A DNA stretch of 64,000 nucleotides from Pristionchus mayeri. Taxonomy: Eukaryota > Nematoda > Chromadorea > Rhabditida > Neodiplogasteridae. Positions 1 to 11,519 of the stretch are shown here, one piece after another (within the stretch, counting starts at the first letter, position 1; each line of letters begins with the position of its first letter). The notes beneath the pieces were generated by a model, which did not search any database, was not told where the DNA came from, and saw only the letters and a list, made by a program, of their open reading frames with translations. Position numbers and translations under genes: made by a program. The stretch covers positions 39,684,901 to 39,748,900 of the forward strand of contig BTRK01000006.1 in NCBI GenBank assembly GCA_036245805.1, written 5' to 3'.

Positions 1-20
1 GGATGCGATAGTCTTTTTAT

Positions 21-772
21 CTAGAATTCCCTCTGTAAGCGGATATTTATGAGTAGAAATGTAAAATACTGGGACGAGTAGGAATGCGAGCGGTGGCCTT
101 GCTCGAAGATTGTTCGTCCAATGGCTCTTCCTTCACTCTCAGCTCGAATGGTGCTCCTATGAACAAGCAACACCGTTGGTATGTTCCTGTGGACTTTACT
201 TTTCTCTCTCATCCCCCTTCCCATCTTCATGTATTCCTCGATCTGCTCCATCTCCATGTCAATGCCACCCTCATCCTCCTCTTCGTCTTCATTTCCAGCA
301 ACTAAATTCCGGAAGATTAATCGAGGTTGGATCAAACTAACGATTGGTGATTCTCTTCATGGCTGCTCTACATTGCCCTTTTGTTCCCATGTGGTAGATG
401 ACTCTCTCCACTTCCACTCCCCCATCCATTCTGTATGTGACGATCTCTTCCATCTTCTTCTTTCCCTTTGTGACCATTCTCGATGGAAAGATGTCGAATC
501 TCTCGACAGTGAGACATTTACCCAACACGAATGCCATCTGATGAATAAAGGAATACATCAACGGGAATAAGAGCAACAGATTCACAACAACCATGATCGA
601 ATTGTGCAAAATACATTTGAACAAAATAAAAAACTGCACCGTGTGTGGTCTGAATTGTGAAATATCTGCGGAATAAGTGCGTAGCATCCCATGCTTTTGT
701 TCTATTTATATTTTCATTGATTTTCTTCGCAGCCATCGCACCGTGACGGTAATCCGTTTTCCCTATTTTCAC
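21..772 (-). CDS. possible two-exon gene fragment, minus strand, unknown
   Basis: This is a weak candidate. A minus-strand frame from about 687 to 340 contains a hydrophobic stretch (MVVVNLLLLFPLMYSFIHQM) and then a basic and acidic tail. It ends in TAG unless a 40-nt intron is removed, with donor GTTAGT next to position 341 and an acceptor TTTAG near 302. Splicing there keeps the frame and leads into an acidic segment (GNEDEEEDEGGIDMEMEQIE). The reading continues to a stop at 21-23. A second frame is also open across 518-772, and no start codon is convincing, so this may be a decayed gene or chance. I do not recognise a family. Confidence 0.22.
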
Positions 773-791
773 TTGCTTTATTCACTTTCAG

Positions 792-2175
792 ATGACTCGA
801 CTCTCTGAGCATGCTCAGGTAGAGCTTCGACTGCAGAAAAATCTAGGCCAATCCGCACATCAAGCCTTTATCCATTTGAGAAATGTGAAGAAAATTAATG
901 TGTCTTATCCATCCGTGCTAAGATACTACAAGGAGCTCGAGAAGACAATTGCGAAGAAAAAGTATAGGTACACAATTTAGTTCCTACACGATCACTATTA
1001 CCTAAAACTTTTGCTAAACAGTTCCTACGTTCTCGGAGACACAACACAAGATGTTGGAGTAATGGTCAAAACATTGTACATGGAGGACAAGAGGCGCTCC
1101 GAACAAATGGTGGAAATATTTTACAATTCGCAAAGATTAAGCCACTATTTTCTCGAAAGAAGTATCTTGAACAAGTGAAAAAAGAGTAAATTATTCAAGA
1201 TATCGGACTATTTCAACAGAAAATAGTGGCTCGCAACACAAATAAATGACTCAAATAGATTGTCTCCCTTCTATCTTCTCGATTCGGCGTCGCCGTGAAG
1301 AGAGGAATCGTCCGAGAACTGAAAAAAATGATGCATCTTAAAACTGTTCCTATCATGTGCGTTTTATAAATATTCTACGCAATTTAAGTGAGCTATTTCA
1401 GCAAGGTTCCGTTTATCAATCCAACCCAAAGGATGGAGAGATTTAATTTCGTTTTTGATCTGGTGCATAATGAAGAAACGTTTCAACATTGGGTAATAAA
1501 TAATTAGCAATGGTTGAGAATTGACTCGGTGACTTCAGGTTTGGTCGGATGAGTCTATCGTTCAGCTAGGCGGTAACGCAGGATGGGTCACTGTTGAAAG
1601 TGACTACGATAAGGACCGATTTCAGATGACCAAAAAATTCCCAGTTAAAGTATTTTAGTTCTCATGACAAAAGCAAGGTTGTCGTTCAGGTCCAAGTTTG
1701 GGCCGCAATTACGTTCGATGGTCATGGACCGCTTTGTTTCCTAAATCAAGGAAAGACTCTCGGAGCAGAGGCGTATCAAGGAATTCTCGAGGAATACCTT
1801 CTTCCCTTCCTCGATGGATGGATCGGTCGTGGTGCAGCCATCTTCCAGCAGGATGGCGCTTCGGCGCACACCGCCCGATCGACCATGAAGAAAATGGATG
1901 AGTGGGGAGTCACCGTGTCCCCGTGGCCTCCTTCCTCCCCCGACATAAACCCAATCGAGTTTGTATGGAGGGACATGAAGGAGTGGATTCGAATCAACCG
2001 CAAGCCAACTACTCTAGAGGAGCTAAAGGAAGCCATCCTTCACTACTGGGAGTTCCAACTGACTAAGGAGAAATGCATCAAATATATTAATCACGTAAAA
2101 GAGAATGTTCAGTTAGTTTATGGGTGCGGTGGAGGCCCCATTGTAGATAAATCGAAAGATCATAACCTCCAGTAG
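792..2175 (+). CDS. Tc1-like DDE transposase gene with introns
   Basis: This encodes a transposase of the Tc1/mariner superfamily, which cuts and pastes DNA at TA sites using a D-D-E catalytic triad. The ATG at 792 directly follows TTTCAG, suggesting a trans-spliced or internal acceptor. Exons read clearly at 792-967 (helix-turn-helix-like N-terminus), about 1259-1356, 1402-1492, 1539-1649 and 1690-2175. Introns at 1357-1401, 1493-1538 and 1650-1689 are 40-46 nt and keep the frame. The join between 967 and 1259 is uncertain; an exon from 1022 is possible. Catalytic motifs are VWSDES (first Asp), IFQQDGASAHTA (second Asp) and SPDINPIEFVW (Glu). The second Asp and the Glu are separated by 34 residues, the Tc1 D34E spacing. 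The stop is TAG at 2173-2175. No terminal inverted repeats were found around it, so it may be an immobilised or domesticated copy. Confidence 0.72.
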
Positions 2176-2916
2176 CTATTAATTTGTTGTTGATACTAGC
2201 CTAATTCAGATGTTTACCCCATCACTTTGTAAATACAAAAATACCTGACCGTTAAGAAGTTTCCGTTGATGCATCGTTGTATATAAATTCTTGTTCCTTC
2301 CCTTGTGATGCAAGCAGAGGTCCTTAAAAAAGGAAACCACAAGCCGACACCGCATAGAAAATAGAAATGAAAATGGAAAAAAGTCGGACCTGACTAGCAG
2401 AGAAGAGTCGCTCATGACGCCCCAGACTCCAGGGGCGTGTCGCAGTAAGGGCGACCTGCAGAAACAATAATAAGCCTAAATTTATAACAAAAGAAGCTCT
2501 AAAATCGAAGGAAAAGTGACTAGAATCCATAGAAAATGAGCAGAAAATCAAGCATTTCCAAAACAGGGCTACCGATAATGGACGAGAGGCTGTAACCGCT
2601 CTAGAATCAACGTATTCAATCAGGCGAAGGGTTTGAAATACAAAATTAGCTAATTTGAAAGCAAAAACGAACGAAAACGTGGCAGCAAACTGTAAGCTCG
2701 CAGAAATCGAGTCTCAGAGCCGGACCGGTGAATATCAAATTAACTACTGTAGTTCCGGGTGTGTCAAATTAATTATCTTTAGTTTCAAAATTAAATTACG
2801 ATAAATAGCAAATTTATGAATTTATGAATTGTATGCCAATCGATCGGGAAGGACCCCCTGCGTCTGAAAACCGAAAATTCGAATTAGTTCTTTCTCTGCC
2901 CGAGCCGAAAAATGGC

Positions 2917-2959
2917 GGGGGGACACGGGGGGATACCCGGGGACACCCGGGGTGTCCCG
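2917..2959. repeat. G-rich patch with hairpin
   Basis: Runs of G and C in steps of about ten bases (GGGGGGACAC, GGGGGGATAC, CCCGGGGACA) stand out in AT-rich surroundings. The last part, GGGACACC-CGG-GGTGTCCC, can form an 8-bp hairpin. It may be a short degenerate minisatellite. Confidence 0.5.
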
Positions 2960-3001
2960 TTTTCATGTAGGGATCTGACCGGACTGTATACCAATCCCGT
3001 G

Positions 3002-3028
3002 CATAGATCGTGAATTCACGGATCTATG
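3002..3028. repeat. near-perfect palindrome around an EcoRI site
   Basis: CATAGATC and GGATCTATG flank GTGAATTCAC, giving a two-fold symmetric 27-bp sequence with one unpaired base. Its role is unknown. Confidence 0.5.
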
Positions 3029-3390
3029 GCACCTTCTACAGCCACAAGAATGCGGAAGCATTGCAGCGAGATCTCATTAGGAGAGGCTCGTCGTGGGCTG
3101 TCTTCCACGTGGTACTCGAGTCAAGATAATTTTTTTACATTCTATCTCTCAAACATTCAAGAAATCAACAATATTTGTGAGGATCTGATCATAATATAAA
3201 GCGGCGACGAGGTGGGGGTGTGAAGACATTTGCAATGGAGAAGGTGGGATAGAGAAAAAAAGTTTTTGAGATAACTCTTCGGAAAAGATTTTATTCGATG
3301 GTTTCGGGTTTTGTATCAAAACAGCTTGGGTGCGAAAGCATCGAACATACGGAAGGAGATGTGGTTTTAATTGGCGTTCCACTCTTTCAC

Positions 3391-3450
3391 TTCTGTATAT
3401 ATACATTCTGTATATATTCTGTATATATCTGAATATATTCTGTATATTCT
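3391..3450. repeat. AT-rich tandem repeat (TTCTGTATATA units)
   Basis: About four to five imperfect copies of a TTCTGTATATA-like unit lie in tandem. This is ordinary simple-sequence DNA. Confidence 0.7.
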
Positions 3451-3589
3451 AAGTGTTTTGAAGACATTAGTAACTTTTTCCGACATGCTCTTTCTCTATT
3501 CGTAGAACCAACGTAGTTTCAAATCGCAGAATTATGTAACGCCGAGATTCACAGAGAGAGCGAGGAGCGTCTCTCGTTTTTCTGATCGT

Positions 3590-4720
3590 TATCATCACAT
3601 GACTCAGGCCAGTACTGGCTCGCACGCACTTACCGCGACATTTATACTCCTTTTCCACTACTTATCCCATCATTTGTTTTTCCATTTACGTCGCCAAATC
3701 GAAGCAAAGCTTACATCCGATATCTCAATGGGCATCCAAAATCGCGACCGAAAGTTTGTCGCCGCCCTAGTCTCCACCCATTTTCCGTAGTATTTAGCCC
3801 TCCCGCACCTCCCTGCTGGGTGCTGGTTCTCGTGAATGGGCCCACCCCTCCCAGTCTGGATACACTTGGCGACCTAGCATTGTAGATATTTCTATTGTAG
3901 CTGTGCCAGTTTACTGTTAGAATATCTTTGACCCCCTAACCGGCTCTGTTATCACCCATTTAGTTGATAAGCTAGAAAAATATTCTTCGGTTCGTTTTCC
4001 TTTCACGCGAGTCTGAAATCTTCGACGTCTTCGGACGTTGAGAAGCACGTCTGCACTCACGTCTAATGACGCCCTAATCGTGTCAGACCGGGTGCCGCGG
4101 AGCATTTTTCCCGGTAATCTCCATCTCGCCCGATTTTTTGGACTAGAAATAGCAGCGTTCACTTCACACGTTTTCATCAATTTCCCAGCAAGTGATAGTG
4201 TTGCATTGTAGACGTGACCAAAATCCACTTGAGACTGATCTTACGTGTAACCGATCTTAAGCTTCTTGGATGCTATAGTGCCTTGCAAGACAAGGGATGA
4301 GTGATTCATTCCGTCGCGAATCATGGCTTCTATTCAGCCCCGTTCTATTCCAACTATCCGCGCACAGACGTCAGAAAGTCCAGACGACCCTACTTGAGAA
4401 CCTGATAGTGCTGTTTGAAATGACGCAAAAGTCTGCCCGTCGCTCCTCCCCTTCCAGTTCACCTAAGTTCGCCGCATGAATGCAACAATGCGCATGTGTT
4501 CCCCTCCCTGAAGTGTCTATTCACATTATTGTTATCCGAGTTTCTGTTGTCGATACTTCTAGAAAAATTAACTGTCCCACGCCCACTCATACAATCTCCC
4601 CGCCTCCTTGTACGAGGACTAATTCAGCCACGAATTATGATGCTAGTACTCCCCACGGAGCTTAACATATGATTGCAGCTTTGCGGAAACGATACCAGAT
4701 CGACCAACTTGGTTCGAGCA
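3590..4720 (+). repeat. duplicated block p, copy 1 (upstream of alpha1)
   Basis: This stretch is homologous to 28,008-29,300 (same orientation) and 48,240-49,460 (inverted). Landmarks shared by the copies are CACATGACTCAG near 3597, GACGCCCTAATCGTGTCAGA near 4069 and ATGCTAGTACTCC near 4640. Copies 2 and 3 are much closer to each other than either is to copy 1. No open frame is kept in all three, so it is best read as the 5-prime flank carried along with the alpha gene during cassette duplication. Confidence 0.7.
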
Positions 4721-7227
4721 TTTTTAAATCTCCTCCCCACCATTTTGAGCTATGGTTCAGCCACGTCAAGTGAATAGATAACCAAAAGATTGTTCAGCAG
4801 TCCAGAATGGCCGACTGCTATTACTTTTTATGCTCTTCAATGTGCTTTTCCCAGCTACTACTTATAACTCTCACCTATTTCACGTGCATCGCCTGTATTT
4901 AGACACCACAAGCTCCGCCCACTTGGCTCGGACAGTTCTCCATTCTAAAGCGAGATTTGAGGAGCACATGCGTAATTCGCGACCAAAACGGTCGACCAAA
5001 AAAGAATGCGATAGCTTTCCCCGAGACAAATCAAGTGGTTGCTCGACGAACTAGGTCTGACTCCTCTAAGTAGGTCAAAATTGAAAAAATGAGGTTAAAA
5101 AGCCGTTTATACGAAAAATTATAAGTTCGTCGGGCAATATTCATATTTAATGGTCTCATATCAGTCCAAAACGCGAAAGCAAACGAAGATTTATACTTTC
5201 GTTTAATTGTGCTCCTCATTTGATTTTTTTGAAGCTCCGGGAGAAATTCTAAGCAAGTTCCGCTATTTACCGTCGATGAGGCATTGAAAGGATACTCTCG
5301 GAACGATATATTCGGCTGGTTGTTTTATCGATTTATCGATTTTTATCGCGTTTTCATCGATTATTTTATGCATTTTCTTGCTTGTTCCTAGTCTACGTGA
5401 ACTGGTCTATCACTGTTCCCGTTTTGGTGCGGTTTCGATGCGTTCAACACTCATAATTGATAGGATTAGCCGGCCTGATCCGTTTTTCGCTCCATCTCTA
5501 ACGCGTAAGTAAGTATTGCTGTGATTATTGATTACTCTTCTTAGCTAACCTTTATAACCTTTATGTTTTGCTATCAATTACCTCTGTTCATGCACTCTAA
5601 CGCGTTGTATACATCCGTGATGCTTTGGTTCGTCCAATTCGTCAGATTTTCCTCCGTTTTTTAGTTATTTTCCTAGTCGTATTTCTTATTTGTACGATAA
5701 AATTGGTAGGCATTTATATGGAGATAGTGGTTTCCATGTGCGCATTGTTTCTAAATTGTAAAATCTACTTTTTCAGAGCCAGAGCATCGATTGGAAGAAG
5801 ACGTGAGAGAGGATGGAGTCGTCTCTTCGATCGTCAGGAGAGGTGAGACCAGTTTGGTCACCTCCATTTCCCCTAATTTCCTTCGACCACCCCCCCCCCT
5901 TTCCCAGTTAGAGTCCTCCCTAAATGATTATTGTTCGACTTGCTCGAAAATTTTCTCTGATAAACTTCCCCACCAATTTAAACTTTCTTTGTCAGCCTGC
6001 ATAGTCATTGCATTTCTTATTGTAGATCGATCTTTTATATCATATTATTCAGAGTATATCAGATATTTTAATTCCAGTTTTCAATACAGTTATTTATGAC
6101 TAATTATTGTAAATTTGTTTCTTGTTCTCAGAAATATTATCTTCTGTCGATCGTTGATCTTTGTTCTTGTGCTCAGCACGAATGTTTCCCTCGTAGGTGC
6201 TTGCCTTCGTATTTCGTCTGGTTGTTTTCCGTAGTCTGTATTTTCTCCTCCCCTACCCTCTTCTATCTTTTTATCTATCTCGGCCTTCTCTGACCACTTA
6301 CAGTATCCATTGCCCTCCCTACCGTATCCAAACCCTGTTCCCTAGTTTCCATGTCTTTCTGAGAATTAAATGGTCTGATGGCACCATTCACTCGCTTTCT
6401 TATTTTATTGTGCTAATTTCTGTTGTTTTGCGCGTGAATTGTGGCTAAGGAGCACCCCTAATCGATAAATGTGATGTTTTTTTACTTGAATGCTCCTACA
6501 ATACACACAAAAGCATCGGGGGATATCTTAAGCGAAGATTAGAACGGTATTTCACTCATTTGTATAGCGAAATCGGCGGAATAATGGAGGGGGGTGCGAC
6601 AAAGGGGAGAGGAGAAGAGAGGAGAGATTGACTCCGCCCACTTTTCCTCTCGTCTCGCCTTTCCCCCCTCTCCCGTTGTGCTCGTCGCTCGTGCTTCTCG
6701 AGCTGTATCTCGCTTTAGAGATGAGATATCGATCTAATTCCAAAAGGAGGATGTTATTGAGACCCTATGGGACTGTTTTAACCCACTTTTGTCCGGATTC
6801 CGAAACATTGGCTATCCACGTTGTGGATCCTACCTGTATTTTCGAACTCTGACTCATCGCAACGTATGCATAACATCAGGCTTCGTTGTTTTCGCAAACA
6901 TTGTTTCGACGCAATTCAAAATCAGCTATGACGCTTTCTCTCGACATTATTGAGAATCAAGCAGACCCTTAGTTTCTCGTGCGTTCGGCTCTAAAATATC
7001 CGTGAAATTTGATCTGCGCTTTTCGCTGAATTGATGAAACTTCTTAAAGCAATCATTTCCCTGTTGGCACCACTCATCCCGGACATTTTCGAAATCCTAT
7101 CCATTCCTTGTCTCACGGCTCGGGCTTACTGTAGCGGTCTGCAAATTTCCCAGAATTTATTTTGCTTGGGCAATCTGTTCGTTTTAGCACCACTCATTCC
7201 TGGCATTTTCAAGCCCCGTCTCCGCCG
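4720..7227. other. 5-prime flank of alpha1, no supported gene
   Basis: The sequence is AT-rich with pyrimidine-rich stretches. Short open frames (for example 5625-5846, 5791-6099 and 7031-7255) lack motifs and are not conserved in the other cassettes. About 7060-7256 contains a local duplication: GCACCACTCAT followed by a CATTTTC box occurs twice, and the second copy leads into the conserved promoter-proximal motif. Confidence 0.45.
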
Positions 7228-7256
7228 ATGCGTCTTACTGTATCTCCCAAAATAGC
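7228..7256 (+). promoter_or_regulatory. conserved promoter-proximal motif of alpha1
   Basis: A 29-nt sequence beginning ATGCGTCTTACTGTA and ending CTCCCAAAATAGC lies 33 nt upstream of the alpha1 ATG. It recurs at 30,037-30,065 before alpha2 and at 47,678-47,706 (minus) before alpha3. It is better kept than much of the nearby flank, which suggests a promoter or 5-prime UTR element. No factor can be named. Confidence 0.5.
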
Positions 7257-7289
7257 ATCTTACTCAGATATTTGCAGTCGTCGTCACAG

Positions 7290-8698
7290 ATGCTGCACTT
7301 TCTGGTTTCGCTCACCACTGCGTTCGCAGTGGCCTCTGCCAAGGTGAATCATCCGCATTACCATTTCCACTTGTTGTTAGAGGTTGAGAAGTATTTATTA
7401 TGCCAGATCTACATCATTGTTGGGACACCAACATACACACACACACACATACACAAACTTTCCAGCCGCAAGTTCCGCAGCTCGATTCGACCTCGCAATA
7501 CTGCAAATCCCTTCCGATTAGCGAGGATGTGTTCACTGCTCTACGTGTCGACTCCTACTGCATGCAGTCAATCGTCGTGCCCGAAGGACAAGCTGCACAG
7601 ATATACGTCACCAACCGCGAGACCTACTGTGGACTGAATGAGGATGGGCGAGCGCTCGCTAAGGTAGCTGTGCTTCTAGCATGCAGTGCTTACTGCTGAT
7701 TATGCGGCTGTGCAGCTCATATAACGAAACTATTGAGCAATTATGGATTCTGAAGTAAGATCTCAGGAATAAGGAATTTCCTTCAGATTACTGGAGGTGC
7801 CTCTACTCTGGTCAACTTTTGCTTTTCCACTGCCCGTTCCTTCTCTCTCCCTTTGGGCACCTACTACATTGGAGTCTCACGTACTCGGATTCCAATCAAA
7901 GTGTCCCTCACTTATCACAACACGAGTCTCGGTGAGATCTAGTATCATCTGTATTTGTCACGACTACATTTTCTAGGACTTTTATTAGCATGACAGAGGC
8001 ATTCAAAACGATTTCTGGAGTGGAAATAGTTAGGTGAAGCCATATTTTGTTCAGGATGCAACGATGAGGTTCCTCCTTCCCTCATCAGCCTTCCACTGAC
8101 ATTCGAGCCCACAAAGCACAACTGCAGCCTGATCCTGCCCAGTCTGACCATCCTTGAAATCAAGAACATACGGCGAAGTGCTACGGAAAGCTCCCAGGTA
8201 ATCACATTCTGAAGAAATCGCTGTCACTTTCCTAAAAATTCCCACATTTGAAGCATTTTCAGAATACACGGGACTGTGTTCGTGTCCGAATGGGCAAGCG
8301 CATGTCCGGCCTCTACTGGCAATGGGCTCCTGTCTGTGAGAGTGAGTCATTATGCATTTTCGCCTGACTGGACTCGGATGTGTTCTTGCGAACGTCACGC
8401 TATGCATATTTTGTTCTTATTCACCCGCGATATACGTCACACGATTTGATGAGCCAAGCGAATAACGAGCTGCCGAAAGTTCAGATACACTGATAAATCA
8501 TATGATTCAAATAACTATATGATGTCTTTCATTACAGTACCTGCTAATGACTCCTACGAGTACGAACTCGGATGCGGTGCGGTCGTAATGGATGCCTCTT
8601 CGATGGCAATTGATGGGGTTGAATTCGTTCTGAGGCCGATGGACGACCTCAAAGCAGTTCTTGTTCCTCTAATGTGCAGCAACAACGATCACAACTGA
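7290..8698 (+). CDS. alpha1: secreted 10-cysteine protein of unknown family
   Basis: Six exons fit without a frame break: 7290-7343, 7466-7663, 7787-7931, 8055-8197, 8263-8341 and 8538-8698. They sum to 780 nt, or 259 residues plus TGA. Exon 1 encodes a signal peptide (MLHFLVSLTTAFAVASAK), its ATG directly after CACAG. Donors and acceptors are canonical (for example AAG|GTAGCT and TTTTCAG|AAT). The mature part has 10 cysteines. Landmark segments are PISEDVF, VVPEGQAAQIYVTNRETYCG, ITGGAST, SRTRIPIKVSLTYHNTSLG, GCNDEVP, CVRVRMGKRMSGLYWQW and YEYELGCGAVVMDASS. It has two possible N-glycosylation sites (NTS and NCS). Exon structure and all cysteines match alpha3. I recognise no family; secretion is inferred from the signal peptide. 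Confidence 0.85.
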
Positions 8699-9782
8699 CG
8701 CACATCACTAAATCAGAAACACTTATGTACATTAGAGAACCACTTATTCAAGAACCACTACTGAATCCCTAGTCCGAGACCAATGATGCAATCTCGCGAA
8801 CCCCACTTGTCACCCCTTGTTACAGTTCCACTGTTGTTAATGATAATAATAATCGTATTCCATTATCCATCGTTCCACGAATCTCTTTTGCATCAAACAT
8901 TCATTGTATGGAGGCATTGTATTCTGCTTCTACCTTGGAATGTGTAGTATACTTCGATGACCACTCGATGAATCAAAATTGTAGTAGTGATCTCAACCTT
9001 TGTGACGACGCATAAAGGCGTGTAAATACAAATATTGTCCATTTCAGCAAGATTTGAGAGAATTGACATCGTGAACACAAGAATATTATATTTTTTATAC
9101 AATCAGAGATAACGTGCCTCAGCTTATCTTCATGATTAATCAGACTTCCTGGTATTCTGTCAAGATTACGATCAGGAAATCTGAGATTATGATGATGTAA
9201 GATTAGTAGAGATTAGCATTTGATAAAAACTATGATTCTCGGCACCTGGAGCGGCTGAACTGCTCAGCGCAAGATCGGGTCTTCCATCGGGAATACATAT
9301 GATAGATTGCGAAAAGAAGTCGGATCAGAGGATTTAATGCCGATTTAGATATTTAGATATATAAAATATCGGATAAAACCTATGCAACCTCGCCTCTATG
9401 TTGCTTCATGAGCAAAATGCTTTGTTTCCTTAGTCATAATCACCACTGGTAAATGGTTGCACTCCCCACACCCACTTCTTTTCTTCGCTCCTACTATTTC
9501 CGGCTCCCAGTTGTTCGCAAACTTCCGGAAAAAAATGAGGGTGTGACCTTTTGTAAGGTCACGTGGATTAGGTCAAAGAAACACAGTAGGAACGAAAGAC
9601 GTTAAAATTTCGAAAAAAAATTCGCTTCAGACCCCTCTGGAAGTCTGGATAATTGCGAAGTTTTTGGAGAGATGCTATGAGACTGGTGCACGTAATTTGT
9701 TAGCAATTAAGGGTAGCAATTAAGGGCAAAATGCTTCCAATAATGCACAAATGTTATTAGCAGGTTCCTCAGATATTGTAAT
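8699..9782. other. 3-prime flank of alpha1, no gene
   Basis: No exon is supported. The part at about 9120-9300 (dense in GATTA and TAATC) is homologous in inverted orientation to 62,810-62,930, downstream of alpha4. Cassette homology therefore extends about 0.6 kb beyond the alpha coding end. Confidence 0.5.
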
Positions 9783-10827
9783 CATAGTTGCCCACGCCGC
9801 CGGCGACACCCATGACCCCCTATTCATGGATGAGCACTACCCCACTTTTTTAGTGAGGTAGTGCTCATAGACGTATAGCGGGTCATGGTAAAAAAATCGA
9901 TGGTAGGTGATGGGTAGGTCAAGATTAAGTACTATACCAATCAATAGTACAGTACTTCCTGATACCGTATATAGCTACCGTAACCCTGATTACCGCGAAC
10001 TGATTTTTTTTCAAAAATTGAAAATACCGTACCCTAATTAAAAAATAAAAGTACCGTAACCAATCGATAGTACAGTACCACCAGATACCGTATCCCACTA
10101 CCGTAACCTCGACGATCGCGAACTAATTTTATTTTTAAGATGTCCTGGTGCACAATCGGCCTGGTGTCGTGAACGATCGATTGTACAGTACCCAACTGAC
10201 TATCGTAACCCAGTTCCTTGGGTCAAACATTTTTTAAAAAAATCCAAAATCATTTTCTAAAAATCCTAAATCGATCTTAAATTGGTTCTACACTAATTAG
10301 AGTTACGGTGGGATACTTCAAAATAATTTTATTATAGATTTAGCATTTTTAGAAAAATGTTTGACCCAAGGAACTAGATCTGACCCAAGGAACTGGGTTA
10401 CGGTAGTCAGTTGGGTACTGTACAGTCGATCGTTCACGACGCCAGACCGATAGTGCACGTCACCAGGACATCTTAAAAATAAAGTTAGTTCGCGATAGTC
10501 GGGGTTACGGTAGTGGGATACGGTATCTGGTGGTACTGTACTATCGATTGGTTACGGTACTTTAATTTTTAAATTAGGGTACGGTATTTTCAATTTTTGA
10601 AAAAAATCAGTTCGCGGTAATCAGGGTTACGGTAGCTATATACGGTATCAGGAAGTACTGTACTATTGATTGGTACAGTACTTAATCTTGACCTACCCAT
10701 CACCTACCATCGATTTTTTTACCATGACCCCCTATACGTCTATGAGCACTACCTCACTTTTCACCATGAATAGGGGGTCGTGGATGAGCACTACCCCACT
10801 TGCCGCCGCCAGTGGTGGGCAACTATG
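9783..10827. mobile_element. 1.05-kb foldback hAT-like element
   Basis: The whole interval is one long inverted repeat with arms of about 500 bp around a short centre near 10,310. Ends are CATAGTTGCCCAC and GTGGGCAACTATG. A perfect 8-bp direct repeat ATTGTAAT flanks it (9775-9782 and 10,828-10,835). An 8-bp target duplication and TGCCCA-type ends are typical of hAT elements. No coding capacity is seen, so it must be non-autonomous. The arms repeat short words such as CGTAACC and TACAGTAC. Confidence 0.8.
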
Positions 10828-11010
10828 ATTGTAATACTTAATTTCTCTAGAGATTTTCAAAGCCTCTGAACGACGGATATCTTGGAAATTCTTGCAAAGT
10901 AAGAGTCATCATTAGAATGCACATTTCGTTGACGTGCAAGAATACTACTAAACTAATGACGATACTTTCCGTATTCATAAACTTCCCTTGAAAAGATAGT
11001 GAATACGAAA

Positions 11011-11391
11011 TAGGGTTGACCGAACGGATCGGAATTCGGAACGTCCGATCTTTTAATTGAATTATCTGGCCATCCGGGTTCGAGAGTGGAACAATGAACT
11101 TTCCGAAATCGTTCCGGAACGGAACGGAACGAATCATTTTTGAACTCGAATTGAGTGATTGGTTGCGCTCAAAGAGTTAATTAAACTATTGAAATGTGTT
11201 TCAGAAACACATTAATCGTTTTGAACAGACTTTACAACAAAAACTTGGTATGTTTCACTGTCACATATAAAAGATCATTCATCTACTCGGAATTGAGCCG
11301 GAATGTTCCTTTGTTCGACTCTCCGTTCCGGAACGAACGTTATTTTCATCATTTTGAATAGGACATTCCGTCAGCCGAACGGACAACCCTA
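11011..11391. mobile_element. hAT-like MITE, 381 bp
   Basis: Ends TAGGGTTG and CAACCCTA continue into imperfect inverted arms containing CGAACGGA. A perfect 8-bp duplication ATACGAAA lies at 11,003-11,010 and 11,392-11,399. The interior repeats GGAACGGAAC-type words. No coding frame of note. Confidence 0.8.
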
Positions 11392-11519
11392 ATACGAAAG
11401 GCCCCAAGCTCTGCAAATGTTAGGCAATGAAATTCAAGAATAAGGACACCATGCAGTTGTTAACACCTGGAATTTATCACATATTATTATGAAGACTTTT
11501 TAGTGCAATAGAACGTATT

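Larger units (their letters stand above)
2176..3590. other. intergenic, no supported gene
   Basis: No exon with splice-site support was found. The stretch holds a G-rich patch at 2917-2959, a palindrome at 3002-3028 and an AT-rich simple repeat at 3391-3450, listed separately. Short open frames here have no conserved motif and no paralogue in the window. Confidence 0.5.
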
